A stretch of 64,000 nt of DNA from Paracoccaceae bacterium (GTDB lineage: Bacteria > Pseudomonadota > Alphaproteobacteria > Rhodobacterales > Rhodobacteraceae): the NCBI GenBank assembly GCA_020832445.1, contig JAFIEO010000066.1, positions 25,396 to 89,395 of the forward strand. The letters are read 5' to 3'. How positions within the stretch are numbered: the first letter of the stretch is position 1; each line of letters begins with the position of its first letter. Below, piece by piece: positions 42,632-52,448 of the stretch. A program made the translations under genes and the position numbers. The notes under the pieces are model-generated. The model had not been told where the DNA came from, did no database searches, and saw nothing but the letters and a program-made list of their open reading frames with translations.

Positions 42632-44542
42632 TCAGGATGTGACAGAACGGGGTGTTTCACTGCTTTGCGATGTCAAATCGTCGAAGCTGGCAAAGTTCAG
42701 GGAATACAGTTTTGCATAAAGGCCATTTTCGGCCATCAGCTGGTCATGGTTCCCTTCTTCAACCAGTCGGCCCTGTTGCAGCACCACGATGCTGTCAGCA
42801 TTCCGGATCGTTGCCAGCCGGTGGGCGATGACAAGGCCGGTGCGCCCTTCCAGAAGTCGTTGCAACGCTTTTTGTATCAGCATTTCGGTATAGCTGTCGA
42901 TATTCGCGGTCGCTTCGTCAAGAATAAGGATCTTGGCATCAGCGGCCAAGGCCCGCGCGAATGAAACAAGCTGTCTTTGCCCAAGCGACAGATTGCCGCC
43001 GCGTTCGTCCAGTTGCGTTTCATAGCCTTGGGGCAAGGACATGATAAACTCATGCGCGCCCACGGCTTGCGCCGCTGCGATCAGATCATCATCAGTGGCC
43101 CAATGCGACGAATAGCGGATATTTTCCATCACGCTTCCGGTAAAAAGATACGGTTCCTGCAAAACCATCGCAATGTGGCGCCCAAGACTTTCTTGCGTAA
43201 CGCTGCGCACATCCCGCCCCCCGACCAGAATTGCGCCGTCCTGAATGTCATAGAAGCGGTGGATCAATGACATGCATGACGATTTGCCCGACCCGGTTGG
43301 CCCGATCAGCGCCACCGTCTGGCCGGAACCAACCCGGAAGGACACATCCCGCAACACCGGCTCCGCGGGGTTATAGCCAAAGGTGACATTGCGGAACTCA
43401 ACCGAACCATCATCTGCCCCTGTCAGGGGGGTCGCATCCGGTGCGTCGCGCACGTCTACGGCAACATCCAGAACCTCTGTCAGGCGGTGTCCTGATGCCA
43501 TTGCGCGCTGCATGACCGAATACTGCATTGTCAAAGACCGGATCGGGTCAAAGAACCGCTGGATATAAAACAAGAAGGCGACCATCACACCGACATCGAT
43601 TTGCGTCCTGACCACCATCATACCCCCGACCAGCACAACGACGGCCATGGCCAGACCGGTCAGTGTATCGACGATTGGCACCATAACCTGAGCAATTCGT
43701 GACCCACGCAGTTGCGCCGCGTAGTTCCTGTCAACCAGCCTTTGGTAAAGCTGTTCGTTCAGTTGCCCGCGATCCATCGCCTGAACTGCGCGCACCCCGT
43801 TGATGGCTTCGGCCAGCGCACCATTCGTGACCGAATTGGCCTCGTGCGATTCCATGAATGCGGCACGGGCTTTGGACAGCCAGAAGACACGCACAAGGAA
43901 CAGGATCGGGATTACCGAAAGAACCAGAACCGCAAGCTGCCAATCCAGCCAGAGCATGACCACAACAATCCCGAGCAGCAGCAGAATATCACCGACCGAC
44001 AGGACCGAGGTTTCAAGGAATTCCTGCATCGAATTCACGTCGCCTTGCAGGCGCGACATCAGGCGCCCCACCTCTGTCTTGTCCAGAAACGACAGCGAGA
44101 CGCGTTGCAGATGGGCAAACATTTTCCGGCGGATATCAAACAGCACGTTTTCAGCCATCCGCCCAGTCACCTGCTCCTGTAGGCGCGAGGCGACGTAGTT
44201 GATCACGATGACAACAGCAAAGATCGCGGTGATCATGGAAAGGACCGGCATATTGATAGTGCCACCCCCGGAACCACCGGCCCCCATGCCATGGTCGATG
44301 GCATAGCGGATCAGAAGGGGGATCGACAATTGTGTGCATGTGAAAATGACCACGGCGACCACGGCAATAACCACGTCACGTCGATAACTGGCAACGAATT
44401 GCCACAGTCGGCGCACGATGCGACCGTCGAAAGCCTTGCCGAAGATTTCTTCCTCGATCCGGTGGGACCCGACGACAGCCCGCATGCGGGCACGGCCATC
44501 ATCATGGGGATCGCGTGGTTCGGGGGCGCGTGTATGGGTCAT
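42632..44542 (-). CDS. ABC exporter half-transporter (subunit 2 of heterodimer)
   Basis: A 636-aa fused transmembrane plus ATPase protein. Six helices occupy about residues 50-335. The nucleotide domain has Walker A GPTGSGKSS, Walker B ILILDEATANID with the catalytic Glu, and an H-loop in LVIAHRLAT. Its signature motif reads LSLGQ instead of LSGGQ. It overlaps the partner gene by 4 nt. The partner lacks the catalytic Glu, so the two form a heterodimer with one degenerate ATP site. It is probably a multidrug or lipid exporter. Confidence 0.9.
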   Translation of the reverse strand: MTHTRAPEPRDPHDDGRARMRAVVGSHRIEEEIFGKAFDGRIVRRLWQFVASYRRDVVIAVVAVVIFTCTQLSIPLLIRYAIDHGMGAGGSGGGTINMPVLSMITAIFAVVIVINYVASRLQEQVTGRMAENVLFDIRRKMFAHLQRVSLSFLDKTEVGRLMSRLQGDVNSMQEFLETSVLSVGDILLLLGIVVVMLWLDWQLAVLVLSVIPILFLVRVFWLSKARAAFMESHEANSVTNGALAEAINGVRAVQAMDRGQLNEQLYQRLVDRNYAAQLRGSRIAQVMVPIVDTLTGLAMAVVVLVGGMMVVRTQIDVGVMVAFLFYIQRFFDPIRSLTMQYSVMQRAMASGHRLTEVLDVAVDVRDAPDATPLTGADDGSVEFRNVTFGYNPAEPVLRDVSFRVGSGQTVALIGPTGSGKSSCMSLIHRFYDIQDGAILVGGRDVRSVTQESLGRHIAMVLQEPYLFTGSVMENIRYSSHWATDDDLIAAAQAVGAHEFIMSLPQGYETQLDERGGNLSLGQRQLVSFARALAADAKILILDEATANIDSYTEMLIQKALQRLLEGRTGLVIAHRLATIRNADSIVVLQQGRLVEEGNHDQLMAENGLYAKLYSLNFASFDDLTSQSSETPRSVTS

Positions 44543-46437
44543 GAACTGATCTCCGTCCGGTTCAGCACATCCCCTTCCGGGCGCATCTGCAATTCGTATA
44601 GCGCCTTGTAGCGCCCATTCAGGGACAGCAATTCTTCATGCGTGCCCTGTTCGACAATGCGCCCCTCTTCAAGAAACAGAATACGGTCGGCGTGCATAAG
44701 ACTGCTCAGGCGATGGGCAACAATCAGGGTCACGCATCCCTGCGCATAGCGGCGCATGGCGTCACGGATACGGCCTTCCGTTCCTGCATCGATGGCGGCG
44801 GTAGAATCGTCGAAGATCAGAACCGCAGGCTCCATCATCAGTGTGCGCGCGATTGACAGTCTTTGGCGTTGCCCGCCTGACAGCGACACGCCCCTTTCAC
44901 CCACTACGGTCCGGTATTCCTGCGGCAGGTGCTGGATATAATCATGAAGCTGCGCACTTTCGCTGACGCCACGGATGCGGCTGTCATCGGTAAACGGATC
45001 CCCGTAGGCGATGTTGTTCTCAATGGTTGTGGTGAACAGAAAACTGTCCTGCTGCACAACGGCGACCGCCTGCCGCACCGACGACAGCGTTACATCACGC
45101 AGGTCCTGCCCGTCGATGGTAATCTTTCCGCCGGTGACATCGTAAAAGCGCGGGATCAGATGCATCAAAGTTGTTTTGCCCGAACCGGGGGCGCCGACAA
45201 TGCCGATGGTCTCGCCCTTGCGGGCTTCAAGACTGATCCCCTTGATGGCGGGGTTCCCCTCATGTCCGGGATAGGCGAATGTGACATTCTCAAGCCGCAA
45301 TGTGCCTTCGGTCAGGTTCAGCGGCACGGCGTCCGGTGCATCTTCAATCTCAACCGGCATATCTATAAGGGCGAACAATCTTGCCCCGCAGGTAGATGCG
45401 CGCGCATAGGCGTTGACCATCAGCCCAAGCTGGCGCACTGGCATCTGAAGCAGCGTCATAAAGGTCAGGAAGGTTGCAAGTGTGCCAACTGTGATTTCGC
45501 CTGCCGCAACCTGCCGGCCGCCAAACAGCAGCACAAGGCCCATGGCGACAAAGAAGCTAAGCGTCATCGCCGACGTATCGCGCACACGGATGTCGATGCG
45601 CCGATGGCTCAGGCGAAGCGCGTCCTGCGATGCGCGGTCAAATTTCTTCATCTCATGGTCTGCGGCTGAAAAGGCGCGCACGACCCGTGTTCCGGCCAGG
45701 TTTTCTTCCATTACCTGGCTTAGAACACCAAGCCGTTCCTGTAGGATCAGCCAGGTTTTGCGCAGGGTCAACTGCATCACCGAACTGCGCCAGCCTGCAA
45801 AAGGCACGAAAGACAACGCCAGAAGACCAAGCACAAGATTGGTGGAAAGCAGCAGCCAGGCGCCAATTCCGATCAGAAGCGCCAGCAGCAATGTGCGCAC
45901 CAACGCGGTGGAAAAGAACATCCGCACCCCTTCAAGATCCAGCATGCCAACCGTGATAAGATCACCGGAGTGGGTGCGGTCATGAAAACTGAACGGAAGG
46001 CGCTGGATCTTGTTGTAAACGGCCATACGCAAATCCCGTGCCATGGCATGGCCAAGGCTTTCGGCAGAATAATTCTGGGCCAAAGTGAATAACCCACGCA
46101 AGACACTGGCCAGCAGCAAAAGCAGTGCAATCCAGATCAGGGCGTCACGTTCTGCGGTGCTGCCCTGCACGGCCATTGCCTGTGTTGCATCAACGGCCCG
46201 GCCCAGAAGGACCGGAATTGACAGTTGCGTAAGAACAGCCGCGACAGTGGCAATCAGGGCAACCCAGAAACGCGCCGGATAATGCAGCGACATCCGTGTA
46301 ATGCGGTAAATCGCCCCCAGACCTTCCTCGCGCCCGACTGCGCGGGTGCGGCGGAATGTTTCGCGCGGGTCATGGGCATGGGACTTGGCGTTTGCCTGCG
46401 CCGGTTCCCGGGGACTGATGGTATTTGTGCGCGTCAT
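44539..46437 (-). CDS. ABC exporter half-transporter (subunit 1, degenerate ATP site)
   Basis: About 632 aa from ATG 46437 (MTRTNTISPREPAQ); the frame is open to 46506 but without a good ribosome-binding site. Six helices lie at about 55-335. The nucleotide domain has Walker A GAPGSGKTT, signature LSGGQ and Walker B VLIFDDSTAAID, in which Asp replaces the catalytic Glu. Together with the partner's LSLGQ signature, both deviations fall in the same composite ATP site. That is the known pattern of heterodimeric exporters such as TM287/288 and BmrCD. Confidence 0.9.
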   Translation of the reverse strand: MTRTNTISPREPAQANAKSHAHDPRETFRRTRAVGREEGLGAIYRITRMSLHYPARFWVALIATVAAVLTQLSIPVLLGRAVDATQAMAVQGSTAERDALIWIALLLLLASVLRGLFTLAQNYSAESLGHAMARDLRMAVYNKIQRLPFSFHDRTHSGDLITVGMLDLEGVRMFFSTALVRTLLLALLIGIGAWLLLSTNLVLGLLALSFVPFAGWRSSVMQLTLRKTWLILQERLGVLSQVMEENLAGTRVVRAFSAADHEMKKFDRASQDALRLSHRRIDIRVRDTSAMTLSFFVAMGLVLLFGGRQVAAGEITVGTLATFLTFMTLLQMPVRQLGLMVNAYARASTCGARLFALIDMPVEIEDAPDAVPLNLTEGTLRLENVTFAYPGHEGNPAIKGISLEARKGETIGIVGAPGSGKTTLMHLIPRFYDVTGGKITIDGQDLRDVTLSSVRQAVAVVQQDSFLFTTTIENNIAYGDPFTDDSRIRGVSESAQLHDYIQHLPQEYRTVVGERGVSLSGGQRQRLSIARTLMMEPAVLIFDDSTAAIDAGTEGRIRDAMRRYAQGCVTLIVAHRLSSLMHADRILFLEEGRIVEQGTHEELLSLNGRYKALYELQMRPEGDVLNRTEISS

Positions 46438-47042
46438 TGTATTTTGTCGACAGCCTGCACTGCGACCTCCGAACGGAACCGCTTGAAAAAGCGGCAGCAT
46501 CTGCATTGCCGACAGACAATTTCCCGCGAAACAACGAAGTTGTCGCGCAAAATATCACAAGCCTGAAATGGGCAGTAACTGGATTCCATTAACTTTCTAG
46601 CCCAAGTAAATGGAATGGTCGATAGTGGGACAGGAAAGATGTTCAGTTTTTCTTGATGACCAAAAATACACGTCGGGGCACGAAAAAGAAAATGGACCAT
46701 ACCTTGCGACAATAAATGGCTTCTGCCTCTTTCACGGGTCTGATTGTCAGGCGCGGGTCTGGGTCAGGACCTGAATGGCGACATGTTTAATTCCTGATAA
46801 ATTTACCAAGATACGGTTGCTGTTCACGCAAACAGAAATTGCGAAATCCGCAAGCCGGTAAGAAACGCGCCATGTGCATCTGACCGCCCTGCGGGATCTG
46901 TGCGGCCACAAGATGTTTGCGGGCCAAGGACCGGATCAACCGTTGCCACATGTCAGTTAGAAAAATGTTGCCGTAATGTATATTATAGTATTAATTAACC
47001 CAAGGTCCGGAGGGGGCCTGTGAGATCTTGGGAGGATTTCCA
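46438..47042. promoter_or_regulatory. Gene-free stretch between the ABC exporter and the sugar ABC operon
   Basis: About 600 bp with lower GC than its surroundings. ATTCCATT (46583-46590) and AATGGAAT (46609-46616) form a perfect 8-bp inverted repeat around 18 nt. A very AT-rich patch lies at about 46974-46998 (TAATGTATATTATAGTATTA). It is imperfectly palindromic and in a suitable place to bind the FadR-type regulator encoded at the end of the sugar operon. I see no supported gene or RNA. Confidence 0.4.
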
Positions 47043-47996
47043 ATGTTTAGAAGAACTCTGATGGCCAGCGTGGCCGTCGCGACGCTTGGTGCCGTGTCAG
47101 CACATGCACAGACAATCGGCTTTTCGCAGATCGGGTCTGAATCCGGCTGGCGCGCTGCCGAAACCACTGTGACAATGCAGGAAGCCGAACGCCGTGGCAT
47201 TGACCTGCGGTTCTCGGATGCGCAGCAGCGGCAGGAAAACCAGATTGCCGCAATGCGGTCCTTCATCGCGCAAGGCGTGGATGCGATTCTGGTGGCCCCC
47301 GTGGTTGCAACGGGCTGGGATTCGGTGCTGGAAGAAGCAGCCGAAGCTGAAATTCCCGTGGTCCTGCTGGACCGTATGGTGGACAGCTCGCCCGATCTGT
47401 ACCTGACCGCAGTGGGGTCCGATCTTGTTCATGAAGGCCGCGTTGCAGGCGAATGGCTTGTCGAGGCAGTGGATGGTGCCGATTGCCGTGTGGTGGAGTT
47501 GCAGGGCACAACCGGTTCTTCGCCTGCGATCGACCGCAAGAACGGCTTTGAGCAGGGCATCGCGGGTGCTGACAATATCGAGATTGTGCGCAGCCAGACC
47601 GGCGATTTCACCCGCACGCGTGGTAAGGAAGTGATGGAAAGTTTCCTTCAGGCCGAAAACGGTGGTGCCAATATCTGTGCGCTATATGCCCATAACGACG
47701 ACATGGCCGTAGGTGCCATTCAGGCCATCAAAGAAGCCGGTCTGAAACCGGGCGAGGATATTCTGGTGGTATCAATTGACGCCGTGCCCGACATCTTTCA
47801 GGCGCTGGCAGCGGGCGAGGCGAATGCAACGGTGGAACTGACGCCGAACATGGCAGGCCCCGCATTTGATGCACTGGAGGCTTACTTCGCCGATGGCACG
47901 CTGCCTGAAAAGTTCATCCAGACGGAATCGCGCCTATATACGCAGGCGGATGATCCTGCCGCCGAGTATGAGGCCCGCAAGGATCTGGGGTACTGA
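47043..47996 (+). CDS. ytfQ: Sugar ABC transporter periplasmic binding protein (YtfQ-like)
   Basis: A 317-aa pentose/galactofuranose-type binding protein (Peripla_BP_4). The signal peptide ends AHAQ. The mature protein begins TIGFSQIGSESGWRAAET, which is characteristic of YtfQ. VDAILVAPVVATGWDSVLEEA and YAHNDDMAVGAIQAIKEAG are typical ligand-cleft segments. ATG 47043 is preceded by GGGAGGAT. The order binding protein, double ATPase, two permeases matches the E. coli ytfQ-ytfR-ytfT-yjfF galactofuranose system. The sugar itself is inferred. Confidence 0.87.
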   Translation: MFRRTLMASVAVATLGAVSAHAQTIGFSQIGSESGWRAAETTVTMQEAERRGIDLRFSDAQQRQENQIAAMRSFIAQGVDAILVAPVVATGWDSVLEEAAEAEIPVVLLDRMVDSSPDLYLTAVGSDLVHEGRVAGEWLVEAVDGADCRVVELQGTTGSSPAIDRKNGFEQGIAGADNIEIVRSQTGDFTRTRGKEVMESFLQAENGGANICALYAHNDDMAVGAIQAIKEAGLKPGEDILVVSIDAVPDIFQALAAGEANATVELTPNMAGPAFDALEAYFADGTLPEKFIQTESRLYTQADDPAAEYEARKDLGY

Positions 47997-48015
47997 TCAC
48001 AAAATCGGTCCATGT

Positions 48016-48051
48016 CCGGGGCGCGCGCGCGCGGTTGATCCCGCGCCCCGG
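48016..48051 (+). terminator. Intercistronic hairpin after the sugar binding-protein gene
   Basis: CCGGGGCGCG (48016-48025) is the exact complement of CGCGCCCCGG (48042-48051). It starts 20 nt after the binding-protein stop. No T-run follows. It probably limits read-through or protects the upstream message, as in the three TRAP operons with similar stems. Confidence 0.68.
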
Positions 48052-48186
48052 CGACCGGCGTTTCGTTCGCACAGTGCAAGGCGCATGTCGCGGCGCAACA
48101 AAACCCGGTGTGCATAGATGAATAGACAATAAAATATATAGGGTTACAGCGGGCGTGCTGTGGCCGCCCGACCCGCGAGGCACCTG

Positions 48187-49716
48187 ATGCTGTTGTCGAC
48201 ACGCAACCTGACCAAGACATTTCCCGGCACAAAGGCGTTGGACGCCGTCGATTTTGACCTGAAAGCGGGCGAGGTGCACGCGCTGCTTGGCGAAAACGGG
48301 GCGGGAAAATCCACCCTGATCAAATGCCTTACCGGTGCATATCGGCGCGATTCTGGCGATATCTTGTTTGAAGGAAAGCCGGTATTCCCGCAAAGCACGC
48401 TGGAAGCGCAGGCCATCGGCATCGGCACTGTCTATCAGGAGGTCAACCTGCTGCCCAACCTGACGGTGGCAGAAAACCTGACGCTGGGCCATCAACCGCG
48501 CCGCTTTGGTATGATTCGCCCGCGCGCCATGCAGACGCAAGCCGAAGAAATGCTGGCAGGCTACGGGCTGGATATCGATGTGCGGCGTCCGCTGGAATAT
48601 TATTCAGTTGCAGTGCAGCAAATCATTGCCATCGCCCGCGCAGTGCATTTGTCGGGCCGCGTGCTGATACTGGACGAACCCACTGCAAGCCTTGATGCCC
48701 GCGAGGTGCAGATGCTGTTTGATGTCATCCGCGATCTGCGCAAGCGCGGGCTGGGGATCATCTTCATCTCGCATTTTCTGGATCAGGTCTATGAGATTTC
48801 GGAGCGTCTGACCATTTTGCGCAACGGGCGTCACATCGCCACCCGCCCCGCCGCCGGCGTTGACCGGATGCAGCTGATTACCCTGATGCTGGGCCATGAA
48901 TTGCAACAAGAAACCGCAACCCGCCACCGCCCCGCAGTGGATGCCACCGATGCCATCCGGTTTACCGGTATGGGGCGGCGCGGGCGGATCGCGCCGTTCG
49001 ATCTGACAGTTCATAAGGGCGAGGTGATTGGCATGGCCGGGCTGCTGGGGTCCGGGCGCACCGAAAGCGCGGAAGTTCTGTTTGGCGCGGTGCCCGGCGA
49101 CAGCGGCACTGCCGAAGACACCAACGGGCCGGTCGATCTGCGCAATCCGCGCGCGGCCATTGCCGCAGGCTTTGCATTCGCGCCCGAAGACCGCAAAACC
49201 GATGGTATAATTGCCGACCTGAGCGTGCGCGAGAATATCATTCTGGCGCTACAGGCGCGGCGCGGCTGGGCGCGGCCTATCCCGCAGTCAGAACAGGTCC
49301 GCCTGGCGAATGACTACATCAAGCGCCTCGATATCCGCACACCTGATGCTGATAAACCCGTGGGCCTGCTGTCAGGGGGGAACCAGCAAAAGGTGATCCT
49401 TGCGCGCTGGCTGGCCACCAACCCGCGGCTTCTGATCCTGGACGAACCCACGCGCGGCATTGATGTTGGCGCGCATGCCGAAATTCTGCGGCTGATCGAA
49501 GATGTGGTGGCGCAAGGCATGTCGATCCTTGTGATCTCGTCAGAGCTTGATGAACTTGTTGCCGTGTCGCATCGGGTCATCGTGGTGCGCGACCGCCAGC
49601 ATGTATCGCAACTGACGGGGGACGATGTGACCACGGATACAATTGTGCGCGCCATTGCCGCCCCCGAACCTGAACCCGGTTCCGACACGGCTGACACGCG
49701 GGGGATAATGGCATGA
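48187..49716 (+). CDS. ytfR: Sugar ABC transporter ATP-binding protein, two ATPase domains (YtfR-like)
   Basis: A 509-aa duplicated ATPase. Domain 1 (about 1-240) has Walker A GENGAGKST and Walker B VLILDEPTAS, with an unusual signature region EYYSVAVQQI. Domain 2 (about 255-495) begins GMAGLLGSGRTE, which is a degenerate Walker A, followed by signature LLSGGNQQK and Walker B LLILDEPTRG. This asymmetry is normal for RbsA/MglA/YtfR proteins. The start is ATG 48187 with GAGG upstream. The stop overlaps the first permease start. Confidence 0.92.
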   Translation: MLLSTRNLTKTFPGTKALDAVDFDLKAGEVHALLGENGAGKSTLIKCLTGAYRRDSGDILFEGKPVFPQSTLEAQAIGIGTVYQEVNLLPNLTVAENLTLGHQPRRFGMIRPRAMQTQAEEMLAGYGLDIDVRRPLEYYSVAVQQIIAIARAVHLSGRVLILDEPTASLDAREVQMLFDVIRDLRKRGLGIIFISHFLDQVYEISERLTILRNGRHIATRPAAGVDRMQLITLMLGHELQQETATRHRPAVDATDAIRFTGMGRRGRIAPFDLTVHKGEVIGMAGLLGSGRTESAEVLFGAVPGDSGTAEDTNGPVDLRNPRAAIAAGFAFAPEDRKTDGIIADLSVRENIILALQARRGWARPIPQSEQVRLANDYIKRLDIRTPDADKPVGLLSGGNQQKVILARWLATNPRLLILDEPTRGIDVGAHAEILRLIEDVVAQGMSILVISSELDELVAVSHRVIVVRDRQHVSQLTGDDVTTDTIVRAIAAPEPEPGSDTADTRGIMA

Positions 49717-50747
49717 AGGGGGTATTGCGCCGGGTTGCGCCGCAGCTTCTGACCCTGTCGGCAGTGATCGTGTTGGTCAGTATGTTTTTCCCCAGTTTCT
49801 GGCAGATCGTCTATGTGAATGACCGGCTGGTGGGTATTCCGGTAGATATTGTGAAGCGCGGCGCGCCCGTGGCATTGTTGGCAATCGGCATGACACTGGT
49901 GATCGCCACACGCGGTATCGATTTGTCAGTGGGCGCGGTGATGGCTATCTGCGGGGCCAGTGCCGCATGGTCGATTGATCAGGGCTTTGGCATGTGGGCG
50001 GCCCTTGGTATTGCAGGCGCGGCGGGGCTGGTCTGTGGCTTGTGGAACGGCCTGCTTGTGGCCGTGTTTGGCATTCAGCCCATTGTGGCCACACTGATCC
50101 TGATGGTGGCCGGGCGCGGGGTGGCGCAGTTGATCACCGGCGGCACAATTCTGACCTTTGACAATGACAGCTTTTCATATCTGGGGTCGGGCACGCTTTG
50201 GGGCGTGCCGGTGCCTGCGCTGATCTGGGTGCTGACCGGAATTTTCTTTGGCCTGCTTGTGCGGCGCACCGCGCTGGGGCTTTTGGTCGAAGCCATCGGG
50301 GTCAATCTGCGCGCCAGCACCCTGACGGGGATCAACAGCCGTGTGCTGCTGATCGCGGTTTATATGGCGTCGGGGTTCTGCGCGGCACTGGCGGGTATTA
50401 TTGCCACGGCAGATATTCGTGGCGCAGATGCCAATAATGCGGGCCTGTGGCTAGAACTGGATGCAATTCTGGCGGTGGTGATCGGGGGCAACTCGTTATT
50501 GGGGGGGCGGTTTTCCATTCTTGCGTCACTGCTGGGGGCGATGATCATCCAGACAATCAACACCGGCATCCTGCTGGCTGGATTCCCGTCCGAGTATAAT
50601 CTGGTGATCAAGGCGGTTCTGGTGATCATTATCCTTGTGCTGCAATCACCCCGTTTGCTGCCGCAGCTTGCGTTTGTGTGGTCGCGGCGCAGTAGGCCGC
50701 CGCGAACGAAAACCCCGCACCCCGCGACGACAGAGGATAAAACATGA
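49713..50747 (+). CDS. ytfT: Sugar ABC transporter permease 1 (YtfT-like)
   Basis: A 344-aa membrane protein with about 8-10 helices and the BPD_transp_2 signature VIATRGIDLSVGAVMAICGA near residue 65. Other motifs are GLWNGLLVAVFGIQPIVATLI and DAILAVVIGGNSLLGGRFSI. It overlaps the ATPase gene and the second permease gene by 4 nt each. Confidence 0.9.
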   Translation: MKGVLRRVAPQLLTLSAVIVLVSMFFPSFWQIVYVNDRLVGIPVDIVKRGAPVALLAIGMTLVIATRGIDLSVGAVMAICGASAAWSIDQGFGMWAALGIAGAAGLVCGLWNGLLVAVFGIQPIVATLILMVAGRGVAQLITGGTILTFDNDSFSYLGSGTLWGVPVPALIWVLTGIFFGLLVRRTALGLLVEAIGVNLRASTLTGINSRVLLIAVYMASGFCAALAGIIATADIRGADANNAGLWLELDAILAVVIGGNSLLGGRFSILASLLGAMIIQTINTGILLAGFPSEYNLVIKAVLVIIILVLQSPRLLPQLAFVWSRRSRPPRTKTPHPATTEDKT

Positions 50748-51700
50748 GCATCCGCGCCCTGCCGCTTTATGCGACCATCGCGATTTTCCTGTTGGCCTAT
50801 CTGATCTGCTACATCCAGTTTCCCGCCATGCTGTCCACCCGCGTGATCGGCAACCTGCTGACGGACAATGCGTATCTGGGTATCGTCGCGGTGGGGATGA
50901 CAGTGGTTATTGTGTCGGGCGGTATCGATTTGTCTGTGGGGTCTGTCATCGCGTTTGCGGGCGTGTTCATTGCCGTTATCCTGCGCGAGACGGGACTGCA
51001 TCCGCTGGTGGTGTTCGCAATGCTGCTGCTGATCACTACAGCCTTTGGCGCGGCGATGGGCGGGATGATCCATCTTCTGGCCATGCCACCCTTCATCGTG
51101 ACCCTTGCGGGCATGTTTCTGGCACGCGGGGCGGGTTACATGCTGTCGATTGATTCCGTGCCGATTGTTGATCCGTTTTATCAGATGATGCAGCGGGCGT
51201 ATTTCGTGATGCCGGGACGGGGGCGGCTGACGCTTTTGGGCATGATCATGATTGCCGCCGTTATTGTGGGTATGATCGTGCTGCACCGCACGCGGTTTGG
51301 CACCAATGTCTATGCCCTTGGCGGGGATGAAGCGGCGGCACGCCTGATGGGTGTTGCCGTGGGGCGCACGACCGTGGCGGTTTACGCGTTTTCGGGCTTC
51401 ATGGCAGGGTTGGCTGGGATTGTCTTCTCGGTCTATACATCGGCGGGGTATCCGCTGGCGACCGTGGGGGTTGAACTTAGTGCGATTGCGGCGGTGGTGA
51501 TAGGGGGCACGCTGCTGACGGGTGGCAGCGGATACATGTTCGGGACATTAATTGGTGTACTGACAATGGGGTTGATCCAGACCTATATTGTCTTTGATGG
51601 CAGCCTGTCGAGCTGGTGGACGAAAATCGTGATTGGCGCATTGCTTTTGCTGTTCATCCTGCTTCAAAAGGGGCTGCTGCGGCTGCGTGTCAGCCAGTAA
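50744..51700 (+). CDS. yjfF: Sugar ABC transporter permease 2 (YjfF-like)
   Basis: A 318-aa membrane protein homologous to permease 1, with VVIVSGGIDLSVGSVIAFAG near residue 58, MIHLLAMPPFIVTLAGMFLARG and IAAVVIGGTLLTGGSGYMFG. Having two different permease genes is the hallmark of the YtfQRT-YjfF class. Confidence 0.9.
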   Translation: MSIRALPLYATIAIFLLAYLICYIQFPAMLSTRVIGNLLTDNAYLGIVAVGMTVVIVSGGIDLSVGSVIAFAGVFIAVILRETGLHPLVVFAMLLLITTAFGAAMGGMIHLLAMPPFIVTLAGMFLARGAGYMLSIDSVPIVDPFYQMMQRAYFVMPGRGRLTLLGMIMIAAVIVGMIVLHRTRFGTNVYALGGDEAAARLMGVAVGRTTVAVYAFSGFMAGLAGIVFSVYTSAGYPLATVGVELSAIAAVVIGGTLLTGGSGYMFGTLIGVLTMGLIQTYIVFDGSLSSWWTKIVIGALLLLFILLQKGLLRLRVSQ

Positions 51701-51719
51701 CTGGGTCAGGGGAGAATAT

Positions 51720-52448
51720 ATGTCCGGTCTGCTTCGCGATGCTATGAACAAAACGCTTGTGCGCAACAGTCATGGACAGGTGGTTGAAGGTATCGGACGC
51801 GCCATCGTCAGCGGAAAATACCCGCCCGGCACCATCCTGCCGCGGGACGAGGAACTGGCCGGTCAGTTTGGCGTATCGCGCACAGTGCTGCGCGAAGCAA
51901 TGAAAACCCTTTCGGCAAAAGGCATGATTGTTGCACGCACCCGTGTGGGCACAAAGGTCTGCGACCGGCAAGACTGGAACTTGTTTGATGCCGAGGTTCT
52001 GGTTTGGCATCTGGATGAAAACGTAGACATTACGTTTCTGAACCAGCTTTATGAAATGCGTCTGACTATGGAACCCGCCGCCGCTGCGATGGCTGCGCGC
52101 CGTTCCACGGCGGATGAAATCAAGGTGCTTTATGCCCATGCAGAAGCGATGCGCACCGCCGAAGACGAGAAGGCCTTTGCCTTGGCCGATCTGGCGTTGC
52201 ACAGGGCAATCACGAAAGCATCGGGAAATGTCTTCATGCATTCCGTCGGCACATTGATCGAGGCGGCGCTGCTGACCACCTTCCGGCTGAGTTCGCCTGC
52301 ATCGGAACCTGCGACGCAACGGGATGTGTCGGCCACCCATCTGCGTATCGTCGAGGCCATCGCCAGGCGCGACCCGGATGCGGCCAAACAAGCAATGCGT
52401 GACGTTATCTTGTATGGCCAGCGCCGTATATCGGTCACTGATATCTGA
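51720..52448 (+). CDS. FadR-subfamily GntR regulator, sugar ABC operon
   Basis: A 242-aa regulator. The winged helix spans about residues 20-78 (ILPRDEELAGQFGVSRTVLRE then AMKTLSAKGMIVARTRVGTKV), and the helical FCD domain about 95-235 (LYEMRLTMEPAAAAMAARRS, LADLALHRAITKASGN). It is closely similar in layout to the regulator at 34193. The start is ATG 51720 with GGGGAGAA upstream. As last gene of the sugar operon it probably represses the promoter before ytfQ. Confidence 0.92.
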   Translation: MSGLLRDAMNKTLVRNSHGQVVEGIGRAIVSGKYPPGTILPRDEELAGQFGVSRTVLREAMKTLSAKGMIVARTRVGTKVCDRQDWNLFDAEVLVWHLDENVDITFLNQLYEMRLTMEPAAAAMAARRSTADEIKVLYAHAEAMRTAEDEKAFALADLALHRAITKASGNVFMHSVGTLIEAALLTTFRLSSPASEPATQRDVSATHLRIVEAIARRDPDAAKQAMRDVILYGQRRISVTDI

